Shown here piece by piece: positions 1-18,200 of a stretch of DNA of 64,000 bases (positions within the stretch are counted from its first letter, which is position 1; every line of letters begins with the position of its first letter). The notes under the pieces are model-generated. The model did not search any database and was not told the DNA's origin. It was given only the letters and a program-made list of their open reading frames with translations. This DNA comes from Arbacia lixula (taxonomy: Eukaryota; Echinodermata; Echinoidea; Arbacioida; Arbaciidae). A program made the position numbers and the translations under genes. The stretch spans positions 8,989,230-9,053,229 of the forward strand of contig OZ022578.1 of NCBI GenBank assembly GCA_963669155.1. The letters run 5' to 3'.

Positions 1-2520
1 GAAGAAAAGAAAACGACGATCCCTATGTTTTTGTACCATACGACAACATAAACAAACAACAAATCCACATAACATGGGTAATACATGTAATCTAAATGCA
101 ACAATGAACTAATGTTTTGAAATGTATTTTTAGCAGTGCATTAGTATCTGATAGTTTGTTGTCATTAAGTCTGACAAAATATATATTACAATTATAATTC
201 ATCGGGCTGTTTTCTGAAAAGTGTATACTACCCGTTTAATTACCCAGTTAAAGAATAGTTAAGAGTATCAATGAGTGTGTAAGAACCCACCGTTTTATGA
301 AGCGAAAACAGTTTGAAAGGATAAAACTTAAACACACATTTCAAACAAGTGTTTTTATATTTTGATATTTCTACATTTACCCACAATCTTCACATTCCCT
401 CACCCAGAGTCAGATAAAATGTAAATAATGGTAACATGACCCAGTACTTTCTTTCTGAGATAAAATCATAATTTATTTTGACGACCTAATTATCTTTCAC
501 AGTGGTATGTTTAAGTTTGTTTAGATAACATTGGTAATGAAATTACATGCACAGTTCGTGTAATAATGTTGATATATATTTCTTGTTTTATATACAAATG
601 GCATTTCAAAATCAAGTGCAATATTAATTGATATTCAATGTCTAAGAAAAAGTACTAGTCGCGACGACAAATTTGTCAGCGTTTGGGATATACAGTGTGA
701 ACTTGTTATTCCTCGGATTATGATATAAGCTTATGATAATTTAGACTTTCATCTGACCACATCAAATCATCAATCTTATTAGACTCTTTATACGTTTTGC
801 GTCTGGTACATTTTAGGGGACAAAAATGTGTAGTACATTGCTAATACATGGTATACGAGGTGGGGGGGGGGGGGGTCATTACACCCCCCCCCCTTCCCAT
901 TTACGCGTTCGTTTCAGGCTTCTGTTTCTAATAGGCTTTTATGATTTACATTGTACATATGAAACTTTTTTTCACATTGGATGTCTGCTTAATGAACCAT
1001 GGCTTAACATAGGATTTTAAGCTTGATTCATGATAAAAGTGCGACAACAAGCTTGGTTTGCGTTGGAATGACTTTGTAACATCCGCCGCCTGTGTACATC
1101 GAGTTACAAGGATGAGTAATCGCTTGGATGACACACATAGCTGGAACACAATACATCCATGCTTGATCTCTTTCAATTTAACATACTTCGATTCTCTATG
1201 GAATGTTTCTTCCATTAATTAATTTGTTTTAAAGCAATCTAATCATGATTTGTTTCATATTGTCAATGTTTAAGTCTGCTCATAATGTATTAAGAAGATA
1301 TATATCTGTTGACGTACTCTCATGAAGTATATCATGATAGAACACAAAGTTATCATTATTTTAATAAACGAAATTGTGTGTAGTATTGTTTTATTATTAA
1401 AATGGATATGATCATAATCAGGGTTATTATTTTCACCATGACGAAAACGCGTATTTCAGTATAAAAAGAAAGTTAGTAGATTAGTTTGGCTGGTGTAAGA
1501 CAGAAACTAGAAAACAGCTTGAAAGTGCCGATATTTCTCATACTCACGATACAGTATAGGGGCATAATACACAATATACATATTTTTGTTAATGCAACAT
1601 GTATGAATGTTTTTTTTAGCAACGGTGTTTTTATTATCATTTTATCTAAATGCGACACATGACTCCTATTTCCTCTATCAACACCACGTGTTACTGACAA
1701 TGTTTAGCCAAACATGACACTAAAGAGTACATGTAAATATATCATAAAATTTCAAATGTTTTACAATGTTCCTCTGTAATGTACAATGTATATATTTTTT
1801 TGGTATTTAAGATATTGATTTACATTAATCTCTTCAGGTGCAATAGGAATTGTAAATAAATCAGCCGGGTTGTTTTGGAGAAAAAAGAAGTACATGCGTT
1901 TCCGTTTGTCTTTCATTTATACGAAACGTATGACTTGTGCAAGAGAATAGCGATAAACACATGAGTGACACGTGACATAATAGAGAGAGAGAGAGAACAC
2001 GGCTTTCGTCGGGGAAAGGAACAGCAAAAAAAAAAAAAAAAAAAATACATGAATATTTGCAGCATATGATTGCCGAAGCTTTCAGGAATATAAAGAGAAA
2101 GTCTTCCCCTAAAGCAGGTGTTAATTTTAAGAAAAACAACCGGTAGTCTTACAAACATTCATAGGAACAAAACACCACAAATTATTTATAATCAAAATTA
2201 TAACCTGTTATAATCAAGTATCAGTATAGAACAACTGCACATGTCTTTTTTTCTTTGTTACACACAGACACACAGACACACAGAGACACACACAGACACA
2301 CACACACACTCACTCACATACACACACACACACACACACTCACACACACACACACATGCAGACACACACATAGACGCGCGTGCACACATACCATAACTGG
2401 CGTAGACTTTTTTTTTTTTACTTTCCCCATACTTTTTGGCATGAATGGGCGTAAATTATATTACTGATATTTCTCTTAAAAGACAAATATATTTCATCGT
2501 TACATGTCTAAATACAAATC
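1..2520. other. Gene-free stretch with simple repeats
   Basis: I see no exon I can support here. The stretch is AT-rich with a G-run/C-run pair near 861-892, a poly-A run near 2025-2045 and a CA-rich array at about 2262-2390. The part next to 2521 should hold the 3' UTR of the minus-strand SWEET gene. Minus-strand AATAAA-like hexamers occur near 1389 and 1628, but neither can be assigned as the real polyadenylation signal. Confidence 0.5.
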
Positions 2521-8761
<6,241 letters not shown>

Positions 8762-10439
8762 CTTCGCTATCCGCCAACCCGTGTTTCAGTCTTGACTTGA
8801 CTTGTTGACTGCTACTTTACTCTGTACTGGTACTGGGCGATCATTAACTGTAGAATATGATCGGCATGTCAACATGGTCAAGATCGCAGAGCTAAGCTTA
8901 GCAGTGCAACGCCGCGGCCAGGCACTCAGTGAATGTTTAACTTTAGAAGATTCTTTTTCTGAAAATAATGTGAACTTTGCCTGTCATTCCCGGTGTGTGC
9001 TGAGCTGGCAAGCTGGCCATATACTGGCACAGTATTTATCTCAAACTTTGATCATTGAGCTGTGAGAGCGTGATGGGCCAACATGTTCAAAGGTTGCGCT
9101 GACCGAATGATGCGTGTGTGTGTGTGTGTATTGAAAAGTAGTTTTTCAATCTGTGTTATTCAATCCATTACAAATAACTTCAGCACAATGCTGAAAACAA
9201 ACATGTGTCCTCCCCTTCCCCCCCCCCCCCCCGCCCCCCATTTCGGATCACGGGTCGGGGGTGGAGCCGTAGGGCGTATCTAATAGGCCTATCTGTATAA
9301 TTGTTTTTTTCTATACCCCATTCATTTCTGATTGTTTTTTTTTCTAAATGAAAATAATCTTCCACGCTCTGTGCACTCGATTTCGCGTTTGCGCTGCTGG
9401 TTTCCTGTCATGCAGGCCTATTAGTTTAGTTATGGTTATTATGTTGATGTTTCTTTCATTTTGGATTATGTCTTAATTGCTTTAGGGTGTATATTTGTCA
9501 GATAGTATAACTAATCTTAATATAATCCTGATGTCGCCTCCAAAACATGTTTGCAAACTGGCAATACTGGCCAGCACAGAGTCATACTCAATCACTACAT
9601 CATAAGAATGACAGCTGGTCTCGTTCCACGTTGTCCAATAGGCCATTTTCGTTGTGTTTTGAAATGGTCTACACGTCGTTCAAACAATACGTTACTAATC
9701 GTAACACCTGTGTCATGTCCGAGGTATGTCCGAGCAGCAACAACATAGATTCTGTATGCGTTCCACCAATTGAAGTTTAACCACCTGATACAGTTAAGTG
9801 TAACACTGTGTTATGCAGTTAGGGGGGAATTTAGGAATACTTAACGAGTAGTATATTTGGCAAATGTAAGAAAAACACAACTGTGATTTGTGTTCTCCAT
9901 ATCCGATTGAAGTCCTACTCATGAATGCACCAACTCCTTTCTCTCATTATTATTTCTGCTGGAATTTATATAAGCTTTTTCAGGAATTGGCTGGGCTTTT
10001 AATTTACATCGCAGCGTGCTACATGCCGATTATGGATACACACAACTTGATCCCAAAGATTACCCGTTTATTAGGCCTATTACTAGGCATATTTTTGTTA
10101 ATATACATGTATTCGTCTATAATCAACGTACCCCTGAAAAGAAAATGAGGAAAATAAAAATTAAGAAAATAAGGATAAAAGAAATGAATAACGTACGTAG
10201 GTCCTATATCGAAACCATTGTTTGTTCTCAACGTTAATTGAAAATAAGCAAGCCCTTTGCGCTGTGGATAGTCAATGACAGGTTTTCCTTCTTTGAGTCG
10301 ATGATAGCGAATTTCGGTTTAAACTGTAGATAAAACTTAACCCTCTACAAAGCATGAAATCAAAGTGCAATGATAAGTGTCAAATCAAATAAAGGGACAG
10401 ATCCGTTTTGTCTTCCGATTGCTGTTTGTCGATTACATG

Positions 10440-10700
10440 TAGATTCGAGGTAAATTAAAGTTAGCACGATCCTCAGTGAGCACATCTTTTTCAAGAGCGC
10501 TTGCGGATCCGGTGCTGAGCGAAACGGAGCGGAACCCATTCTTCTACCAGAGTGCTCATGCTCATTTGCATAACAAACAGCTCGCTGACGTCGGAATGAC
10601 AGCCTTTGCCAGGCAACTAGACTCTTTGCTCCCAAAATGGTCGACAGTTTCCGGGATTACGAAAACCATGTTCAGGGCCAAAAATGTGATTTTTAGCAAG
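10440..10700. promoter_or_regulatory. Possible promoter patch with octamer and CRE-like sites
   Basis: This patch is more GC-rich than its surroundings. It holds an octamer-type ATTTGCAT at 10564-10571 and a CRE-type TGACGTC at 10586-10592, 22 bases apart. It lies between the divergent SWEET and kinesin-C starts. The motifs are seen; promoter activity is inferred only. Confidence 0.25.
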
Positions 10701-11884
10701 TGAATGAACTTAAACGAGTAACGAAGGTCTGAGGAATCTATAATGGATGTTGTCATTCCATATGGTAAGATACTTATTAATACAGCATGAAGCTTTCGTG
10801 TATTTTCTAGATCTTGTTTTTTAAACGGCGCACGGACAGGTGCATTGCCGTGCTGATAAGTGGTAGTGACTGTGCATGGCGTGACTGCGTATTCATCATG
10901 ATACCAATAACAGTACAATAACATGCGCCGTAGTACGGGTGGTGTGTATGTATTGATAATGATGTACGTAAGAAGTCTAGGCCAGGGCAACACATTTACG
11001 TTAATTTCTGAGGGTTAATTGATGTGTATGCTTATTATGTAGCATTCAAATCATAAGGAATAGTAGATACATGCAGAGTTGTGTGGCACTTCAGAGTCTA
11101 CTTCATGATATGTTCATGAAGTAGGGTGGCACTTTTGATTTTGCAAGTTATGCAACAGATATTTGATAAACTCTTATACTTTTGACTTTGTCAAACAGAT
11201 ACATTTCCAAAATTCAAAAAAATATATAAATTTTATTGATTGATATGCGCTGTTTCCTTTTTTCAATGCACCTGTTAGGTTATTTGATACTTCACCTGTC
11301 TTTAGAAAATATTAAGACATGTCAGATTCTCTCCTTGAATTTACAAATTGTTATAATGTTATAACAATAATGTCATGATATTAATTAATGTTATAATGTT
11401 AGTAATGTTAGTAAAATTATTTTTTTTTTTTATCAAAACTACTCCAGGAACTATAGCATGGTTACAGTTCCTGTAGTTATGATAAAAATAAAAATGTTTT
11501 TTTACCAAATCGAGGCCAATTCCTAAAGATGCCTTTTAAAGACAGCCAGTCCCTTTTTCAGATCACCACAAAACGATCGAAACATTGGCAAAACATATAG
11601 AGAAGTGTTAAGAAGTGTTAGCAAGCTCTATATTCACAATTTGAAACTGATACGTAGTGTAAAATTCAAATAATGCACGTAAACAACGTCTGATTAATAG
11701 TCTTTACCTCAGGCTCTTAGCAGTTTGTGTTGAAATATCTGCTTTATTGATTAATCTGTTTATTAAATTATAAAACGCATTATGAAAAAAATGTTCTATG
11801 GAAGGAATCATCTCCAAAGTTACTCATAAAATTAGGATTTCACACCCGAATAATAACCACATAGAGACTGTAACAAAGACTAAT

Positions 11885-11909
11885 ACTTTTTTCGTAGTAC
11901 GAAAAAAGT
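11885..11909. repeat. Perfect 12-bp palindrome with 1-base centre
   Basis: ACTTTTTTCGTA, one base, then TACGAAAAAAGT. It is a perfect inverted repeat that could extrude a hairpin or be the fused ends of a deleted inverted-repeat element. Confidence 0.7.
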
Positions 11910-12384
11910 CGGTTTGAAATTTAACGGCTGAAATTTTTTACATATACAGAAAGCTTCAACATGCTATATTCTTAGAAATGGTCTTGAATCACACTTTCTT
12001 CAACTTACGATCGTGATAGACGATTTCAAATTTTAAGCTTGCCAAAGGGACGGACAATCTTTAATATTGACCATATATGTGGTCCTTATCTCAGTTATTG
12101 TAAATGGATTTTGTTTTCGTTGAAATACTGTATTATAATCGTGAAGAGCTGGGGTAAACCAGAGAGTGACAATGAATGAGAATAGAGGTACAATTGGCCA
12201 AAAGAATGAATGATAGAACTCAACATTTTGAATGATAAAGCTCCATGAACATTTGATCATGAATATCAAAAGCTCTTCATGTCACACTTGATTTATATTT
12301 ACCCCCTATCCTGATGTTAATTCATTACAGACTAGTTGAATATTTTCTACGTGCAAGCTCTACAGCGATAGACACTCCGCCAGC

Positions 12385-15220
12385 ATGGCGACCATACAGA
12401 AACCAGCAAACAGGAGAAGGAAACCGCCTCCAAGGGTAACACCAAAGGTTACACCTACAACCGAAGATCTAGAGGTAGAAAGACCCCCTTCTGCTGCATC
12501 ACACAACTGTAAGTCCATTCGGCTTTACACAACAGGAATTGACTTGGATTCATGTATGTAATTAGTGATTCCTATAATAGCGCATGGCACAAACATGTAT
12601 GATATTGGCTACTGACAAACTTGTTACTGCCGGTCAATGCGAGGCGCATGAACGGTCTATTGTTGGTCAAGTACCCGGATACGCCGGCTATTAGTATTGG
12701 ACCATTTATGGGCACTTTTCAGTTAGTGCGCTGCACTGACCAAAGGGTATTTAAACCCCTGCTTACTACAATTTTGTATCACACCTGACGAAGTGTTGCA
12801 GCGGCGCACGAAACGTCGTGATCTTTTCGATTCCGTTTACCTTACATTGCGAGACAAACGATTATCAGTAGCCATTTATCCGCAATGAGTAACATATTTA
12901 GCATTATGTATGATATTGTTACGCAAAGTATTGTAATGTACATGTGCATGCATGAAATTGTTTATCCCTGAATGTTTTCTGTTCCATGTATTTAACATAC
13001 TTTCAAGTGATTGTACACAAACCTGCATCAGCTTTTGAGGTGCGAGTTTTGTTCATATTGTTTGAATTTGACTTTTCAATGAACCTTTCCTTCAATTCTA
13101 TTCGTGTGGAGTTTCACGTCTTTTGCAAATGGGCTACAATGTCTTTAAATCTGATGTACATATAGACCTACCGGTCCTAATTTATGATTTAAGTACACGG
13201 ATTGCTCACGACAGCTTGCAGGTACAGTGTACAATTATATTGGGCTTGATTATTCTGTATGGTTCACCCTCGCTCACATATGTAGGGTCTATGCCTGTGA
13301 CAACGCAAAGTACTGTATACGCCATATATTTCGTGGGATTTTTATTTTTTGCGAATTTCATGAGGTGGGTGCTATACGCGAATGTGACAACAAGCAAAAA
13401 CATGAGCACAAGTACTATTAGTACTCCACGATCGCGAATTTAATCTCTCGCGAAATTGTCAGGAATTTCTGAATGTCTGATTTGCGAAAAATTAGACTCG
13501 CGAAATATATAGCGTATACAGTAATGCATGGCGCATAGAACCTTCATTTACGAATGCTGACTGCATCTTTTTTTCTTTAACCTTTCACGGCCCAGACTAA
13601 ATGCTTCTCTCTGGGATTCGTGTGCTCAAAATGCACCCATGTTGACACGTGAAGAGTTTAACCTTTACTCGATCTTTACTGAGCCGGCGTACGTATGTGC
13701 AGGCTGGCTTTTTTTTCACTCAGATACGAGGCAGCACGACTCCCGTGCTATCTGTTGCTTTAACAATAGATGACAGGCTCTGAATAAACTTCAAATACCT
13801 TAAGGGACACAATTAAGCCACATCCCTTTGGTTACTGCAGTTCCATGGCAAACTTTGACATCCTAACCAGACCAGGGTTCACAAAGCCAGAAAATCTAAT
13901 CGTGAACAACGTGGTAAGGTAAAATCTGTCATGTGTTGATGATTTCTTCCATTGCAGCATGGGTAGCAGACGAGCTTGATAGAGAGGGTGAGGCGGAGAG
14001 AGTGGCCACCCCGGTTCAGCGGCTGACCCCAGGAGCCGGCAGTTTGATCTCGGTCAGGGAGGTCAACGATGACGGCCACCCAAACGTGAGTTAAGTGATC
14101 AGCCAGGGCTCAGATTGCCACCTAGGATTTCATGTGGTACTGTAAAGTGGAACTAAATTCAAACTTTTGAAATATGTAACTTTCCAAGTACATGTAACAG
14201 GGAAAAAAATGTGCATTTTAAACCCAAACTGTGTCTGTCATGAATTTAACAAAAGTTTTGAATAATCTGTAACTGAGAATGTCTTGTCTCTCTCTTTCCT
14301 GACAGGAAAATCGACCATTGTCACCCCGAGCCCCAAGCCCTGGCAACCTGCTTGACCGGCCGGTGACCCCAAGCAGTGGACGGACAAGCCCATCGGGTAA
14401 GAGGACGGCCAGAGTCCAGCCCACGGATGAAGACCTGCCCAACGTTGACCACATGGCTACTGCCCGCCACACCCCAGAGCCCATGGAAGGTGATTAAGCC
14501 TTGAGTACCAAACCACGACAATCTTATTTTCATTACAACACAGTTTTCTTCTTATGGGACTAAGAGGGTTTAGCAAAAGTTAACAAACAGCACAAAAAAT
14601 TATAGACAAGAAAAGAAAGTGAGAGTCATACAAATACATGCAGAAACACATAGGCAAAGTATATCTGCAGTAGTTTAAGGATTGTCTTACTAACTTTTGA
14701 AAATATGCAAACAATTAGACAAAGAATCGCACACCCCAGGTCACACCCAGTCATATTAACACAGTTGTAGATGTAGTGACTTAGGATTGAATTAATGACT
14801 TGTGAAATGTTATAGTCCCAACAATAAGAAACACTCAAAAGCAAAAGAAAAGAACATTGCATCTGTATATGACTCATGAAATGTTGGAACAAACCTAACC
14901 CTCAAAAGAAAAACAGGAGGAATATTGCATCTGTAGTAATGACGTATAATTGTCCATCTCTTGCTCTGTAGCCTGGAGTGATCACAGTATGGCAGATCTT
15001 CGTGAAGACCCCAGCACAAACCGTCCACAGACAGCCCGCACAACCCGAACTCCCACTAGGACGCGCACCCCCGGTGAGGGTGGGCACACAGGCAGTGTAC
15101 CCAGCATGCACTCTGTCATCAGCGTTAAGGAAGCGAGCTCTGATCACAGGATTGATGCCGCTGGGCAAGGTCATAGGTCGCCCGGGCCTGGACCCAGCAC
15201 CAACGCAAGGCATGATGAAG
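12385..15220 (+). CDS. Kinesin-C N-terminal tail, exons 1-4
   Basis: Residues 1-228 are rich in Arg, Pro, Ser and Thr and look disordered, with repeated TP/SP dipeptides ([25 protein letters not shown]). This is the region expected to serve as a second, ATP-independent microtubule-binding or cargo site in kinesin-14 motors; that role is inferred from the class. The SP/TP density suggests proline-directed (CDK-type) phosphorylation. In exon 3 a GTAAGA inside the frame at 14397 could act as an alternative donor, but reading through it keeps the frame to 14489. Confidence 0.85.
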
Positions 15221-18200
15221 GTGGGGTTCTGAATTATAACAAAGCATCAGCTAAGGAGGATGGCAGCTTTACTGCTGTACCTGATAAACTTGTACACAAA
15301 CACTGCGCCGGCTAATTAGCTGTTCATTTCATATTTGATTTGTACATAGTGCGATTAAATAAAAAGTCCATTTGTTTTGATTACAGTCAATGTGAAATGC
15401 TCTTTTTCTAACTTGATTTTTCACTAATACACTCAGTTGAATTGGAAAGTGTGCTCCATCCCGTAAATGAATGAAAAACAAGTAAAAAGAAACAAATTTG
15501 GGATTTGGGACTAGAGGGATTTGCGCAAACATCAACTGCTTACATGTACCATACTGCTTACTGTAATTTAAACATCAGGCCATTTCTTGATGACAGAAAA
15601 AACACAATAGCATAATACTTACATACTGTACAAGTCTAATCTATTCTGACTCATAGATGTTCATTACTCAGCTGTCAGGACAATTCAGTTAGCTTTTAGT
15701 GAAAGGGCTTTCTGGGGTGATTTCAATTTGACATTCAGTATACAGTTTACAATGATATTCCCAGTGAGAAGGTTAATGTGCTCTGTCATGTATATGAATG
15801 AAGAATGACTCAGTGTGTCTTAATTACTAGATAACCGGAGTATGGTCTCCACGTCTTTCCGGTCCCGAGTGACTCCGCCCCAGCTGGAGCATGAGCAGCA
15901 GGCTTACGTGCCTTTTGTCTACGCCAGGGACTGCATCGCCAGGGTGATGGAAGACATGAAGAAGATGAAGGGCAACCACATCCGCATTGTGCAGGAGATC
16001 CAGGGAAGTTACCGCCAGATCGAGGACCAGACACAGGTTAGTACACCGTTTAGACCTGCTATGCTCCGTCAGTTCAACTTTACAGTGCTTGTGATTCTGG
16101 ACTCTGTCTAACTGTAAATGTGGTATATTTAGTTTTGTGAATTGCGACGACTTCGACCATTTTGCAGGCTCTTAGTTTTGCGGGCTCTCCCCAGACCCTA
16201 CACACAGGTCTACAAAATGATATACCAGCCAACACCAGTCAGAAAATGCACAACGCAATATCTACTGACAAGGGATGCACTGTGGGCCTATACAACTAGC
16301 TAGCTAGCTAGTGGTGCCATAAAGTTACAGCATATATAGGCCACCCATTTGTAGTCCATCGTTGCTCATGGAGATGAGGTGTATTCGTGCAATACAGAAA
16401 AGCACAATCAATAAACTATTGGCAAAATGTCCTTGTATTATTATTTTTTTGCTATGAAGATCATGTGCAAGATTTGTGTAAATTAAAGCATCGCAAATGT
16501 ACCACATTTGCAATTAAGTTGTAATCCCGATTGATCACAACTTGCGACTGTTTTCAATTGTAAATCTCTACATAAGAGATATGGGAATGGACTTATCAAT
16601 TTAGATCATGTAAGATAATATCCCACATTCTCCAGTCTATAAAACGTTCATGTTTATTCTCCATGTCTTCCCAGGAACAATTCAATGTGTTTGTGCTGAG
16701 CCTGAGGACCCAGTACAGAGAGAAAGTCGTGACTTTCAGACAGGTGATTGATGTTCATCGCAAGGAGCTGGATAGCCACAAGTCATACTGGGAACAAACA
16801 CTCATGGTAAAATCAATCTCATTTCTCTAACATGATGTGCAGGAATTCATATATTTTTGTCAACCCTTATTGTAAACATTTATGTAATTACTGCAGCATA
16901 ATCTTGGGAGAAGCAATACAAACATAATCTCTTTCTTACATCAACTCTTCCACTCTCCACTCTTATTATACAGTTAATGAATACTGTAACATAATATGGG
17001 GAAATACATACATGTACATTGATGATAATCTTCATCTCTATCTGATATCAACTCTCAAACTCTCAACTAACAACTCTCATTATAATGTTAATGAATATTA
17101 TTCCACATACTAAGAATGTTGCTATATGATTGGTCAAGAGTTGATCACGTGATAAAGCATACTTTTGCCGATCTGATCACCTGAGAAGAAAAGTTCATTA
17201 CACTCTAGGTGATCGTACTTTTTGGTTTCGCTGATCTCTGCACTCCTCACAATCCTAACGCGTGATCAATATTTGAGTACGCATGAAATAAAAAGTGCGT
17301 TGCACTCGGACTATCAACTGACAGTAGCTGCTCCTGACGCGTCATAACGTGCATCCTAGAAACGCGCGTCCTAACGCGTGTTCCCCATGGCAGCGGCTCG
17401 GGGTTATAGGTAGAGAAGTAAACATTACTTTTGTACGTCAAATTGTCATTTTTGGTATAGATAGTTGGTTTCAGACGTGGAATATAAAGCAAATAATCAA
17501 CTTTTGGTTTCAGGTAATGAGACGAATTATCACTTCCTCGGCGATCTGAATGTACATCCAGATCGCCTCGGAATTGTTAGTTCGTCCCATCACCCTCACC
17601 AACGTTGATTATTTGCTTACTGTAACTTGATTTGGAGAAATACATACATTGATTATTTGCTTACTGTAACTTGATTTGGAGAAATACATACATTGATGAT
17701 AAGCTTCGTCTCTTTCTGATATCAAGTCTTCAACTCTCAACTATCAACTCTCATTATAAAATTAATGAATACTGTAACATAATTTTGGGAAATACATACA
17801 TTGATGATAAGCTTCGTCTCTTTCTGATATCAACTCTTCAACTCTCAACTATCAACTCTCATTATAAAATTAATGAATACTGTAACATAATTTTGGGAAA
17901 TACATACATTGATATCAGCCTCATGTCTCTCTTTTTTCAACTTTCCAACTACATGCATAAACTCTCATGGAAAAGTTGATTACTATGAAACATCATGGGG
18001 ATATACATACGTTGATTCAAGACTCATGAACTCTCCAAAGGAAACTTTTTAAGAAAGATTATAACTTGGAAAACATAGGTGTGAATGCATGCAGTACAAA
18101 AAGTGAATGACCTGTCTCTTCAAAACGATGTAGAATCAAGTTACTAGACAGGCATGGTATCTAAATTTTATGCTAATGCTTCACTCTGTAAGCTATCATG

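Larger units (their letters stand above)
8762..12384. other. Head-to-head spacer between SWEET and kinesin genes
   Basis: The two genes diverge from this 3.6-kb spacer, so it should hold both promoters and any 5' UTR exons. I see no supportable coding exon. Notable items are a TG run and C-run near 9115-9235, the CRE/octamer patch at 10440-10700, and two short perfect palindromes at 11098-11124 and 11885-11909. No TATA box can be tied to either gene. Confidence 0.6.

Noticed and set aside
8802-9065. 87-codon plus-strand frame beside the SWEET start
   Set aside because: No splice context, no recognisable protein and no sign of conservation; probably chance.
14397-14402. Exon 3 of kinesin-C ending at the internal GTAAGA
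   Set aside because: The frame continues open to a second donor at 14490 with coherent Pro/Ser-rich sequence, and only that donor gives the phase needed by exon 4. It may still be an alternative donor.
17671-17979. 102-codon frame with internal repeats
   Set aside because: It arises because the 108-bp minisatellite unit is divisible by three; it lies inside a kinesin-C intron.
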